DNA of 64,000 nt from Ceratothoa steindachneri (Eukaryota; Arthropoda; Malacostraca; Isopoda; Cymothoidae). This document shows, one piece after another, positions 45,291 through 55,490 of the stretch. The DNA lies in assembly GCA_963969495.1 (NCBI GenBank), contig OZ018321.1, positions 192,356,204 to 192,420,203 on the forward strand. The letters run 5' to 3'. The notes below the pieces were generated by a model that saw nothing but the letters and a program-made list of their open reading frames with translations, searched no databases and was not told where the DNA came from. The translations under genes and the position numbers were made by a program. Numbering within the stretch: position 1 is the first letter of the stretch; the number at the start of each line of letters is the position of its first letter.

Positions 45291-45765
45291 CAGCTTGTCT
45301 CCAGACGGAGTTCGAATGAGACAGTTAACGGGGTTGCAAATTTCGACGACAGGGAAGGGTCTCTTCCATTGACTTAGGAGTTTATTATTTTCGGTGGGGA
45401 GTAATAATAAAACTTCCTCGCCGAGATTGAATCCTTATTAAACTTTTGATCAAAATACGTTTTGTATTTGTCTAAGTTCTTGTCCGCGTTCTGAAAAGCA
45501 ATTTCAGCACACTTTTTAACCTCTGCCGAAGTTCTAATAGATATGCATAGGAAGATTGGATTTCCTGGTCCAATTCTTGGTGCGAAAAGTTTACTGATTC
45601 GGCATCAAATTTCAAGGTTCCTGGGGAGCTCTTCTTGAACAAGAAATTAATCTGATGGCCAGCGGCAGGAGAAGCAGACGGAGAGGGAGGGGGTTCAACT
45701 TGCGACGGTGGTGGTTTGAGGGAAGCACAAACTTGGTGCACTTGACTGAGAGAACTAAGACGGAA

Positions 45766-46805
45766 TTAGGAGTTCTGATGGCAGTTGGTCCTCAAATGTC
45801 CTTCAACACCGCAGGAGAAACACAGGATGGGCCTCCTGGGGGAAGTAAGGCGAAGGGGGATTCGATGAAAATGGCTTGACATCACGGGGTTCGGACGAAG
45901 AAATTTTCTGGGCTTGGAGGGGCCATTTATTTTTACGAACTTGCTAGGGTCATGGGGTGTAAATTTTTGTTTGCCACTTTTACCTTTGGGGGACGAGGGT
46001 TCAGCCTTTCTTCCTTCCTTAGGGTAGCAATTGTGGCTCGCAGCGAATACATCGGCTTCTTCGATGCATTTCTTGAAGGTGTAACACCTCCAGTCCTTCA
46101 CAAAAGATCGAATCTCAGAAGAAAGCGATGCCAAAAGCTGGTCCTTCAGAATGAAGTCGAGTAACGCTTCATACTCGTGGGGAACTTTCGAAAAATCAAG
46201 CCAGAAGTTGAAATATCTGAAGCATATACCCAAAGAGTCGAAAAGTTTGATTGGGTTGTATACGGGCGTGACGAAATTTAACGCGGTAGAAATCGGGCGT
46301 CATTTTATACGTGGCTAACAATTCCAATTTCAACGTCAAATAGTCGATCGTTGCCTCCGACGGGAGGGATATGCAAATATCTCGGAGCTTAGAGCATACC
46401 AACGGCAGGAGTTTATTGACAACATCCGCTTCAATGTCCCACTTGTTTAGCTCGAAGAACTTTTCAAAATGCATTAAATAGGACCCGAAATCTTCTCCTT
46501 CCTTGTAAACGGGGAGCTTCACGGACGCAGTTTGTGGGACATCATTCCGCGAGTTAACGGAGATCGTCTCGATCCTCGCTCTAATCATTTCCAGTTCATG
46601 TCGTCGGATGCTTTCTCTTTCTTCTTTTTCTTTCTCACGTTCTTCTGTCTCTTTATCTCGTTCTTCTCTCTATTTCTTTAGTTCTTCTCTCTATCTTCTT
46701 TTCGCTCTCGCGGCTCTCTTTTTTTTCTTGTATATAGGACAGAAGGTCGTTTCCGGAAAACCAAGAGATTCACCTTGTAATTTAAATTGGTCGAATGAAG
46801 ACATG
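45766..46805 (-). pseudogene. Gypsy gag with zinc knuckle
   Basis: Starts at ATG 46805 (MSSFDQFKLQGESLGFPETT), then a charged Glu/Arg/Lys helix with stops near 46660-46690. The capsid-like domain covers 46588-46196: KLPVYKEGEDFGSYLMHFEK, VNKLLPLVCSKLRDICISLP. After a frameshift (46233-45766) come EYEALLDFILKDQLLASL and a zinc knuckle CFSCGVEGHLRTNC (C-x2-C-x4-H-x4-C). This is a complete Gag layout, disabled by stops and one frameshift. Confidence 0.85.
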
Positions 46806-47194
46806 ATGGTCGCGAAATCTAACTAAACCTAAAAAAAACCGTAACTGGATTGTCGACCCGAATTAACTCGGTATATACACAGCGCGATTAATAATTTCCC
46901 TCTGAACACTCAGAAATACACGATTTAATGCGAGAGCCTTTAACTTTTCAACAACACTGAGAACAGAACTAGACTGAGCCTTTCTTGGTATGAAAGGGTA
47001 ATATTTTGCTGGGGGAAATAAATGAAAAGTGCGGTCTCAAATCTTACACACGGTATGTATAAAAGGGGGTACACACAACAAATTGGAGAAATAGTTTGCA
47101 AGATTATTTCTGCTTACTTTCTCAATAGCCAAACCTTCAGCCTTAAAACCTTTAAAAGACCTTAAAAGGAACCTTTTTAAAGACGCTATAAACG

Positions 47195-47195
<1 letters not shown>

Positions 47196-47272
<77 letters not shown>
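47196..47272. repeat. (TA)n microsatellite inside the Gypsy leader
   Basis: About 75 bases of TA directly adjoining the LTR end at 47273. In the related array the corresponding site is TATTATAAAAG, so a TA expansion at the primer-site border is likely and would have destroyed it. Confidence 0.9.
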
Positions 47273-47273
<1 letters not shown>

Positions 47274-47435
47274 GTCGTAGAATGACCCACAAACATATAC
47301 GTTACTTCTACCCGAACTAAGTGGACGCTCAAGGTCAAACGAGTGACCTTGACTCAACTCTGGTCACGACAGAGATGAGGGATAGAAGTGGGGGAAGTTG
47401 GAGACCAACTTCCCTGAAGGAACGCGAGGGAAATA

Positions 47436-48389
47436 AATGAGGGTCTTTCAACAAGGACGCTTGAGCTTTGTCAGGCGATAGTGGCCATGTTGTTAAAGCT
47501 GGATCTGGCAACCTCACTGTGAACTGTTCAGTAGTACTTGGAAAGTCACGATGGAAGGCTGTAGCGTTGAACAGCGTGTGCAAATCATCAAATGTTATTA
47601 TAAAAATCAGTGCTCCTTTCGACAAAAGTTCCGCGCATTTCGTGATTCCTATCCTCTTCAGCGACGAGGCCCATTTTTGGATGAATGGATTTGTGAACAA
47701 GCAAGATTGTTGGATTTAGGACGAAAACAATCCACATGAGATACACCAGCACCAATTGCATCCCAACAAAGTCACTGTTTGGTGCGGATTTTCGTCTAAC
47801 GGAATCATCAGTCCGTATTTTTTTTGAGAACGAAGATGGGATTGCCATAACCGTCAACGGCGAGACCTACAGATCAATGATAAGCAACTTCTTGTGGCCT
47901 CAACTGGATTATATGCCTGATATGGATACTGAGGACATGTGGTTCCAACAGGACGGTGCTACGTGCCACACTGCGCACGCCATGATAGACATTTTGCACC
48001 AGCAATTTCAGGGCAGGGTCATCTTGCACGGAGGCGACGTCAACTGGCCACTAATATCATGTGATTTAACGCCATTAGACTACTTTCTTTGGTGCTACCT
48101 TAAATCGCAGGTCTATGCGAATAATCCGCAAATAGTTGATTTCTTCAAAGTCAACATAACGAATACCATCCAGCAAATTCAGCCAGATTTATGCGACAAA
48201 GTCATCGAAAATTGGGCCTCCCGAATACGTTCTACCAAGCAAAGCCGCAGCGGACTTTTGAAAGACGTCATATTCCACACTAAATGCCATAAAATGTACT
48301 TTCAAATTTAAAATAAATTGAGTGCATATATTACACACAACTTGTTTTATTTACATTTAAAAATTGAGGGATCTTATTGAAAGACCCTT
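47436..48389 (+). mobile_element. Mariner C, internally deleted, in the Gypsy LTR
   Basis: Ends AATGAGGGTCTTTCAACAAG and, from the right on the minus strand, AAGGGTCTTTCAATAAGATC are inverted repeats. TA flanks both sides (47434-47435, 48390-48391). About 100 codons between the DNA-binding and catalytic regions are missing. Confidence 0.85.
47551..48311 (+). pseudogene. Tc1/mariner-superfamily transposase, internal deletion
   Basis: N-terminal helix-turn-helix piece MEGCSVEQRVQIIKCYYKN and CSFRQKFRAFRDSY, then an abrupt jump to FSDEAHFWMNGFVNKQDCW (first catalytic Asp region). After a frameshift near 47720 the long frame 47736-48311 carries KVTVWCGF (other frame), IAITVNGETYRSM, MWFQQDGATCHTA (second Asp) and SCDLTPLDYFLWCYLKSQVY (third Asp). 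It ends near DVIFHTKC. The catalytic triad is present; the linker and part of the DNA-binding domain are deleted. Confidence 0.85.
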
Positions 48390-49219
48390 TACAAACGATA
48401 GAGTTCAGTTGGCTGTTACTAAACTAATGAAGAGTGCGGGCTATAAGGCTTATGAAAAAGTAGGAACAAAATAAACTTTAATATTTACACAGTATACAAA
48501 ATAAATAATTTAAAATGGAATAATGACAATGGATACTCGATGTCTAAAATAATCGGAGCGAACAGGGTCGAACTCTACGGGAGTGGTCGCGAGGCTATAA
48601 CGAGCCTATGTACGTACGCACACAGGGATGACTGGCAAGGAGTCCACAGATGATTCGTCTCAGCTTAGCTTGGGTTTGAGGCTTTAAGAGATGAAACGGG
48701 GATCGGTTGGTTATTTGAGGGACTTTAATGACGGGGACTTTAACATCTATTATTTATTAACAATAACTGGAGGGAGTATTTGTGCCAAACGAAATGTACT
48801 GAAACCAAGAATGAGCAAATTGACTAGGGCTCTTATCTTTCAGTAGAATTCCAGCCTTTGGGCTCGTAAAGAAATGGAGCGCGATCGAGACTGACGTGTT
48901 TCGTTCTAAAAGGCAGTCGATGCTCAATTGGTTCCAACAATATACAGGGCCCAGCCGAAACCGTTACTGCCTCCGCCAAGAGGGGCACGTGGGAACCTCT
49001 CCTTGGACCAACACGGCGCTTGAGGGATGGTAAGTACTCCCGCGGGGGTTTCTTGATAATGCCCCGGGAGGCGACAGATGCGCGCATTTAAGATTCCATT
49101 CCCTCGCTTATCGCAGAAAGCAGTTTGATATTCTGACTGTTCCTACGGTCCTCGCTCACGTTGGCTGACCTCGTGGTTTCGACGGGGCACATGGCGGCAA
49201 GAAACCTCTATTATTTACA

Positions 49220-49669
49220 GTTGTAATTGGTATGGTTGACCATTCGGCATTTTCTGGTAGCTATGATGCATCACCCTTTTAATTTAAACCTTATAATATG
49301 AATCGCATCACTATCTATATAAACGGAAATGAAGTTGAAAGACAATTTGAATTAGACTATTCGCACAATGTAGATCCAGTTGCATTAAGGACTTTTTACT
49401 CGTTATATACCGGAATATGGTGTATTGGAGGTGGGCAGAGTATTGGCCTTACGTATAATTAATTTCTAATAAACAAAAATATTTATTGTATTAACTTAAA
49501 TCCTGAAGAGTACTACTTGAAGAATGCTCCAATCCTATACAACATGGAACATTATCAATACAGTTACAGTTTAGATCTACATTAATAGACCTGGTTTTCC
49601 TTGTTATATATGTAGTTTCAGTCTGTTATTGAAATAGATAAGTCTAGAAACATCCTAATTTATTCTTAA
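49220..49669 (+). pseudogene. Polinton major capsid protein, C-terminal piece
   Basis: Resumes after the Gypsy LTR: VIGMVDHSAFSGSYDASPFN, then after a frame change ITIYINGNEVERQFELDYSH and ALRTFYSLYTG, typical of the second jelly roll of this capsid family. After stops it reaches PEEYYLKNAPILYNMEHYQY, and the C terminus FQSVIEIDKSRNILIYS ends at a stop near 49669. Only 4 bases separate it from the protease start. It pairs with 43523-43765; the middle of the gene is lost. Confidence 0.75.
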
Positions 49670-49673
49670 TAAT

Positions 49674-50126
49674 ATGAAGGCAATAGAAATAGAAGAACTA
49701 TTGTATCCAAATGAAACTACAAAACAAGTTTTTCATAGCTGTTTTGCGAGAGACACTCAGCTCTGTCAACCTTAAATATTGCTAGCAGCTTATATCATTA
49801 ATCTGGACAGCAGCCATCGACCTAGATTGCATTGGATAGCTTTGTTTTTTGATGAATTCTTTTTGTATTTCTTTGACAGCCTATGTCGAGAGTTCCAGAA
49901 CGATGTTTATATTCGTAAAAACCTAGTAAAAATGAATAGAATTATTATCCTCAATCCATTCAGAGTTCAGATTTACTTTTCAGACTCACGCGGCTTGCTC
50001 TGTATCTATTTCATTCAGCAGACGGCACTTGGAAAATCATATCAAGCTTTTATTGAACAATTTGTTTCTTATAATGATCAAAGAAACGAAGAAATCGTAT
50101 TAAGGAGTACTTGTAGTAGAATGTAA
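49674..50126 (+). pseudogene. Polinton adenain-like cysteine protease, inactive
   Basis: Capsid maturation protease related to adenovirus protease. It starts at ATG 49674 (MKAIEIEELLYPNET, then FHSCFARDTQL). A stop near 49773 precedes the readable main part. The catalytic His region is HRPRLHWIALFFDEFFLYFFDS, with His and the FDS motif kept. The catalytic Cys region reads YFSDSRGLLCIYFIQQ, where family members have Cys before Gly, so the nucleophile is replaced by Arg. Length is about 150 codons, normal for the family. Confidence 0.85.
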
Positions 50127-50254
50127 GAAACTTTTCTTTTAATATTTAAGCTCCCCTCGCTTTCTGATTGCCTATGTTCCACGTCTCAAAGTTTTTCTTC
50201 CAGTAGGACCCTCAAGCTGTTCTAGAAAACATTCTTTCCTTGTTTTAAGATTTG

Positions 50255-50470
50255 ATAATCATTTGTGGAAGCTTTATCATAGTCATTCCGGCCTTCAGTC
50301 TGAAATGGCTCTTAATAATCCCCATCGCCTTGGAGACAACAGCACGATCTCGTCAGCAAATCAAAGTTGGTTTCGATATCTCATAAATTCTGATGTTTGT
50401 TTCTTCCGAGTCCAAAACTATAAATATCGCCTCAAGCAATGCTTTTAAGTTTGTGGAAGTGTAGATGTTC
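50255..50470 (-). pseudogene. LINE reverse transcriptase fragment around motif C
   Basis: The minus strand reads FADEIVLLSPRRWGLLRAISD, the non-LTR RT motif FADDIVLLS with the second Asp changed to Glu. Upstream IYEI and downstream remnants contain stops. Clade not assignable; the phrasing resembles RTE/CR1-type elements. Confidence 0.7.
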
Positions 50471-51370
50471 GATTACTTTATTTACTGGGTAATTTAGATG
50501 ACGTAGTTGCGGGAATGTATATGTATGAAACTATAATATAGGTCGAAAAATAAGATGGCATGGAAAAATTAGAGAAAGAGTTGAGTATACTGAATTCAAT
50601 AAACCTTGCGTGAAGTTTGCAGGGCGAGGATTTGATCAAGTTTCATTTCTAAGCACGCTCGTCATTCTTCTTGTCGGGCATACCTGCCTTTACTCATTAG
50701 AGAACTTCTCTGAAGAATTTGTGGAAGCGTTTCAAAAGGATTCAGGGCATGACCACAGACAGGACCCTACTCCGTTCCTCCAGGAAGCTGGACTACCCTT
50801 TCCAACACCCAAGCTGTGGCGAAGTCTTTCGACCACTTTCCTTTGCCATCGCTTTCTCCGCATTCTCTAGCAGGAATGCTGCTCCTTTAGCTTTCTGAGC
50901 ACATCGCTCTGTCGCTGAAGGCCGCCAACTGGACTATAAACGTAAATATCTCTTTAAAGAACAGTTTTCGCTAAGCGAAAATACTATTTGTAAGGCTTTC
51001 CTTCTCTGGCAGCATTTCGTTACGATATTCTTTGGTCTTTTGATCTAGGAAGTTTAGGATACCGCGTGGCGTTGAGACATCCTGGAGACCGTCCATTGTA
51101 TGGAGGCGAGGAAACGCATCCCCAATTTTATACTGAATTCTTGCGAGATCGTCAATTTCGGGTATGGGTATGGGTTAGGGGCTCTCTACTAGCCCGTAAG
51201 TCAAGAGTAGAGCTTTTTGCAGGAAAGCCTCCTTACCGTTACTTTTTTTGCCGAGAGCATAAACGTACTACCTCCAAACGTTTTCGCTGACTCTTATATT
51301 CTTTGTGACATATCTCTTTATTTCAAAACAAACCAGTCTCAATTTTCTTTGTTCCACACCAAGTTGATGC
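50471..51370. other. Unassigned sequence
   Basis: Short open frames on both strands (50610-50870, 51066-51290 plus) without recognisable domains. The right terminus of the Polinton should lie in or before this stretch, but I cannot identify it. Confidence 0.35.
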
Positions 51371-51375
51371 ATTTA

Positions 51376-52475
51376 ATAATAATAATAAGTCTTTTGTAAT
51401 GCGCTCTTCAAGGCTTGAGGCCTTCCCAGAGCGCATGTTGTGCTGAGATGAGAATGGAAATTCAATGAAAATTCAAGAGGAGGAGAAGGCAATACTGAAA
51501 CATCATTTTCGGGAGACGCTTAAATGTGGTAAGAGAGGGAGAAGACCTGATTTCAGCAGGAAGAGCATTCCACAACTTAGGGGCGCAGATTGAGAAGGAG
51601 CAGTCCCCCATTGAGCAGAGGGATGAACGAGGAATATTCAAAAAAGGTGCATGTGATGACCGAAGGGCCCGAGGAACATGGCGTGGCGAGAGGGCAGAAG
51701 AGAGGTAGACAGGGCCTTGTTGTTTAGGGCCTTAAATGTGAAGAGAAGTATCTTGAAGTGAGTACGGGATCTCACAGGGAGCCAGTGCAGTTCATGCAGC
51801 AAGGGTTTCGAGGGAGAGAAGCGAGGGCGACGGAGGAGAAGCCGGGCGGCATAGTTCTATACAAGTTGAAGGGGGCGGAGAGAGGAGGATGGCAGATTCA
51901 CAAGCAGAGAGTTACAGTAGTCAAGGCGTGAGGTGATGAAGGCATGAACAGCAGTCTCAAGACTTTGGCGATCAAAGTGAGAGCGAATGCGAGAGAAGTT
52001 ACGAAGGAAACATAGAGAGGATTTGCTGACATTGCGTATATGAGGCTTAAAGGAGAGATGCTCATCAAAAACAACACCCAGATTCCTAACGCAGTCAGAG
52101 AGAATGATAGTATTACCACCCAGAGTAAGCGAGGCAAAGAGAGATTTAGATTTTTTTGACAAGAGCAGGGGTGCCGACGAGGAGGACCTCAGTTTTGGAG
52201 TGATTAAGCTTGAGGAAGTTGGTAGAGAGCCAGTCAGAAATGGAGGAGTAGGCAGCCAGGAGGTGAGTATTAGAGTAGGCAAGAGACGTGGGGGATGGAG
52301 GAAACGAAAATTTGAGTGTCATCAGCATATAGGTAGAAGGATAGACCGAGATTACGGAGAAGGGAACTAAGAGGGAGAAGGTAGATATGAAATGGTAGAG
52401 GACCAAGGACAGAGCCTTGTGGCACTCCAAAGCGGATGGGGGCGAGGCACACCTTGTGCCTCCCCCCGATCATTT
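51376..52475 (-). mobile_element. L2-like LINE, 5' truncated
   Basis: The 3' end on the minus strand is GAAGAGCGCATTACAAAAGA followed by (TTA)n at 51400-51376, the tail style of L2-type elements. Coding extends to about 52475, where the element is cut. Confidence 0.85.
51420..52473 (-). pseudogene. L2-like reverse transcriptase, C-terminal half
   Basis: Pieces in order on the minus strand: FGVPQGSVLGPLPFHIYLLP (RT motif B) and LYADDTQIFVS (motif C, catalytic Asp pair intact) in 52473-52270; SDWLSTNFLKLNHSKTEVLL in 52430-52146; NLGVVFDEHLSFKPHI and RLDYCNSLLVNLP in 52282-51857. Further C-terminal residues (WNALPAEIR-like region) lie near 51590. At least two frameshifts. The endonuclease and the N-terminal RT are absent through 5' truncation. 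Confidence 0.85.
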
Positions 52476-52479
52476 GGTG

Positions 52480-53287
52480 TTCCTAAATGGGGATCACCCT
52501 GACGTTTTGGATTCACACCGATTTGCTGGTCTTAAATTCAATCGACGCCTCACCTTAGAGGCGCTCATTCAAAGCGGTCTGGTCTCTTATACCCGCGCAA
52601 TGGATATTTGACGTACGGTATCGCTCGACCTGTATGGTGCTGATAGGGTTAGATTAGTTTTCTTTTACCGTTCCTTTTTTTTCACATACTGAGTACACAT
52701 CTGTGACACTATGGCTATTTCGAGTCGGGATGTCGAGATTGTCTTCTGCTGTGATCCTGGACATGTCGGGGTTGCTGCGATCGAGCGCCGATGAAGTGCT
52801 CACGTTATCTGCTCTGACTGAGCAATCTGGCCGTATTTTTGCCGTCTCTCACTCTGAGGACAATGCTGGGATCAGGTTAGCCCTTCGTACTTCATGGAAA
52901 AGAAGATGCAAGATGGTGCAGGAGCATTTAAAAATGCATACCATTGTGAAGCAACTTTTCCCATCGACCTCCCAATAAAAACCTCGACGCTATCAAGTCA
53001 TTTGCCTCCGAATCACATAAAGTTGTGCAATGCAGCGCGATCGGATCAAAAGCTCACTTCAACCCAACTGCGAAGACAACCGATTTAGAATTCTTGAATA
53101 AAACAAGGGTTTCTAAATATATGGAGAGTCATATACATATGTATGGATGCTATTCTCGTCTTATGAGAAAATATATGTCCAAGAGTCCATGGAAAGTTTC
53201 AACTTAAAGTATGATAAATAGTTGTGATTAGTATTTGATTTTTTTTACATTGGTTTTAATTCTCCAGGTCCATGAAAATGGATGTAT
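52480..53287. other. Unassigned sequence
   Basis: Open frames at 52703-52978 and 52894-53088 (plus) have no recognisable domain. Nothing else supported. Confidence 0.35.
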
Positions 53288-53777
53288 TTGCAATCTGAAA
53301 AGTCGGCCCATCTAAATAAATTAACTCTATAATTTAAGAAGGGGATTTTTTTGAGTATTTGAATAATAATTTCATCTTGGTTTGGTTATTACTTATGTTT
53401 TTTTATCAAAGTTATTTCTAATAATTCTTTTATAATATCAAAAAAACAAAATGGTGAAGTTCAGAAATAAATATAAGTAGCGAAGTTTTGTGAATTTTTT
53501 AAAACCCAAAGAATTACAAATGATGAAGTTCAGAAAACTTATTTTTATATATCTTCTATAACTCTATTTTAGCAACGGGATATTTTGAAAGGGAGGAAAT
53601 TTAGTTTAGAGTTCCTGTTTAAAATTATTATAATTGGCGAAGTTCTGAAAATTTCTAAAAATTTAACCATGGCTGCTTTTTTTAGATTTTAAAATGTAAT
53701 CTTGGTAGCGAAGCGCAAGCTCTCACGGGGAAAGTGGCGAAGCCATTGCAATCTGAAAAGTCAGCCCATCTAATTAA
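53288..53777. repeat. Segment between 32 bp direct repeats, carrying the dispersed 69 bp repeat
   Basis: TTGCAATCTGAAAAGTCGGC (53289-53308) with CCATCTAAATAAATTAA recurs as TTGCAATCTGAAAAGTCAGC plus CCATCTAATTAA at 53746-53777. The first copy is followed at once by the 69 bp sequence also found at 8773-8841. Inside are AT-rich imperfect repeats of GCGAAGTT/GTGAAGTTCAGAAA. It may be a small mobile element, a tandem duplication remnant or two adjacent repeat copies. Confidence 0.6.
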
Positions 53778-53858
53778 ACTATGATGCAAATATTTACTGC
53801 AGCCTCATTTTTCTTCTTGAAAATATGTTTAAATATATTTTTTAGAATCAAGTTATTA

Positions 53859-54782
53859 CGAGGGGCGGTCAATAAGTTTTGCGAATCGGTAGGGCAAAAC
53901 AGAGGAAGAGGGATGGCTGTTTATGGAAGTGTTAAGACAAGTTATGACAAGTCAGGACCTGCAGCCGTACGCTCCTGCCTCGTCTATTTAAGAAGCAGTA
54001 GCTGATCGCAGATAGTCAGTCACAAATCTTTCAACAATGGAGAAGGTTGAGCACCGCGCAGTGATCAAATTTTTGACCAAGGAAGGCAAGAATGCAAAAG
54101 AGATCCATGAACGCATGGTTGCAGTGTACACCGACACCGCTCCTTCCTATGCAACCATTACTCGCTGGAATAGGAAGTTCTGCCATGGTCGTGAGTCCCT
54201 TGAATATGTCCCCGTCCAAGACACCCGTCAGACATGACCAACGAGTACAATGTAGCCCATGTAGAGAGGATGATCCTCGAAAATCGACGGGTGAAGGTCG
54301 AAGAAATCGAGCGAGAACTTGGAATATCACATGGAAGTGTTATCAACATCATTCACGACAATTTGGCCATGACCAAGGTCTCTGCCCGTTGGGTACCTAG
54401 AAACCCCACGCCCCATGATCTACTTCAACATCGTCAAAGTCCACAAGGCCAGAGTTGCACAAGCTGCTCGAGTGCGGATTCGAGGAGTTCAACTATCCCC
54501 ATACAGTCCAGATGTGGCCCCTAGCGACTACTTTTATTCCGCCAGCTCAACGCTGCACTGCGTGGACGCCGGTTTGGGGACGATAAAGATGCCCAGCTCG
54601 CCGTCCAGAAGTGGATTGAACAGCAGTTGGGAGATTTCTGGTTGTCGGGAATTCGAAGCCTCAGGGACAAGTGGCGTGAGTGCATTGAAATCGAGGGTAG
54701 TTATATTGAAAAATAATAAAACACTTTTCGTCGTATCTCGTTTCATTATATCCAAATTGCAAAACTTATTGACTGCCCCTCG
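53859..54782 (+). mobile_element. Mariner D, internally deleted copy of the mariner A family
   Basis: Ends CGAGGGGCGGTCAATAAG and the complement TTATTGACTGCCCCTCG are flanked by TA (53857-53858, 54783-54784). It is 924 bp against 1277 bp for mariner A: about 355 bp between the equivalents of 20550 and 20920 is missing, removing the first catalytic region. Confidence 0.9.
54037..54716 (+). pseudogene. Mariner transposase, deletion derivative
   Basis: Begins MEKVEHRAVIKFLTKEGKNA at ATG 54037 with the full helix-turn-helix region and the intact Trp codon (TRWNRKF) that is a stop in mariner A. Then come ERELGISHGSVINIIHDNLA and SARWVPRNPTPHD. The deletion joins this directly to the HKARVAQAA region, followed by YSPDVAPSDYF (third Asp) and LSGIRSLRDKW across frames. 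The first and second catalytic regions are lost, so it cannot be active. Confidence 0.85.
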
Positions 54783-55073
54783 TATGTACGACCTTCTCTT
54801 GATCCATCTTTTAGAGTGAAATTCCTACTTCAGAAACGGGAAAACCACCTCTTGCAACTTATTTCATTTCCTGCATCATCCACATAAGTTCTCCGAATGG
54901 AGCAGTTATGAACAATTTTTTTATAATCTTAATAAAGGTATAAATTACTCATTGTAATATTCCTAAACGACAACAAGAGGCACTATTTTAATAAATACTA
55001 TTTTAAAATTCGTTCTATAAAATCAGACATTGCTTCGCCCAACCTTATATACGAGTATATATATATATACCAA

Positions 55074-55490
55074 ATTCTAACGAGATTTGAAACCCTAATG
55101 TTTTTTTACATTCTCTTTCGAATGATATAATTGCCAAAGTCCTCCCAAGGTTGGCTGGGGAATTATTCAGTAATAACATCATAACAATTTGGCCGATTAG
55201 TAACGAAATTTGAAACCAGTAAGTTGTTTTACATTCTTTTTCAAATGGTATAATTACCAATGTCGTCCCAAGATTACCAGTGAATTATTTTGTTTTGTTA
55301 ATAACATCATAACTATTCGTCCGATTCAAACGAAATTTGAAACCCATATGCTGTATTACATTTTCTTTAAAATTATATAATTGTCAATGTCCTATCAAAC
55401 TTATTTAGGGAATTATGGAAAGTTTTGAAGGTCGCAAGGTCATAAATCAAAATATGTGAGAGCACGCGACATTTTGTCAGCAGGCTTTGT
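55074..55490. repeat. Tandem repeat family, unit about 125 bp, block 1
   Basis: Three diverged units with CCGATTNNAACGAAATTTGAAACC, TTTTACATTCTYTTTC, ATATAATTGCCAA and GGGAATTATT, ending in a unique tail GAAAGTTTTGAAGGTCGYAAG and GTGAGAGCACGCGAC. The same array and tail recur at 57990-58310. Confidence 0.85.

Larger units (their letters stand above)
43765..49219 (-). mobile_element. Gypsy retrotransposon, 3' truncated, in the capsid gene
   Basis: On the minus strand: 5' LTR (49219-47273, with mariner C inside), a leader holding a (TA)n expansion, gag (46805-45770), pol up to RNase H, then truncation at about 43765. No integrase and no 3' LTR remain. It shares LTR terminus TGTCGTAGAATG and a charged gag N terminus with the non-autonomous array, so the two may be partner families. 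Confidence 0.8.
47273..49219 (-). repeat. Gypsy 5' LTR, interrupted by mariner C
   Basis: Begins TGTCGTAGAATGACCC as in the solo LTR at 22466 and ends TTATTTACA at 49219, after which the capsid reading resumes. Without mariner C it is about 1 kb. An AATAAAC-containing stretch at 48468-48510 parallels the other LTRs. Confidence 0.75.
19660..50127. mobile_element. Polinton/Maverick element, ancient, split by nested insertions
   Basis: Gene remnants in consistent order define one Polinton: polB (minus, 26066 to 19660); then on plus packaging ATPase (26328-28342), integrase (31384-42125), probable minor capsid (42184-43005), small core-like protein (43055-43393), major capsid (43523-49669) and adenain-like protease (49674-50126). 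Six insertions totalling about 21 kb cut it: 19991-21267, 22466-23871, 26831-28195, 28425-30402, 32094-41789 and 43765-49219. Removing them leaves about 9-10 kb, short of the usual 12-20 kb, so the termini are lost or unrecognised. Polintons are self-synthesising DNA transposons related to viruses with double-jelly-roll capsids. All key genes here carry stops or breaks. Confidence 0.9.

Noticed and set aside
52703..52978. 91-codon plus-strand frame that might be a host exon
   Set aside because: No domain, no clear splice signals, no neighbouring exons.
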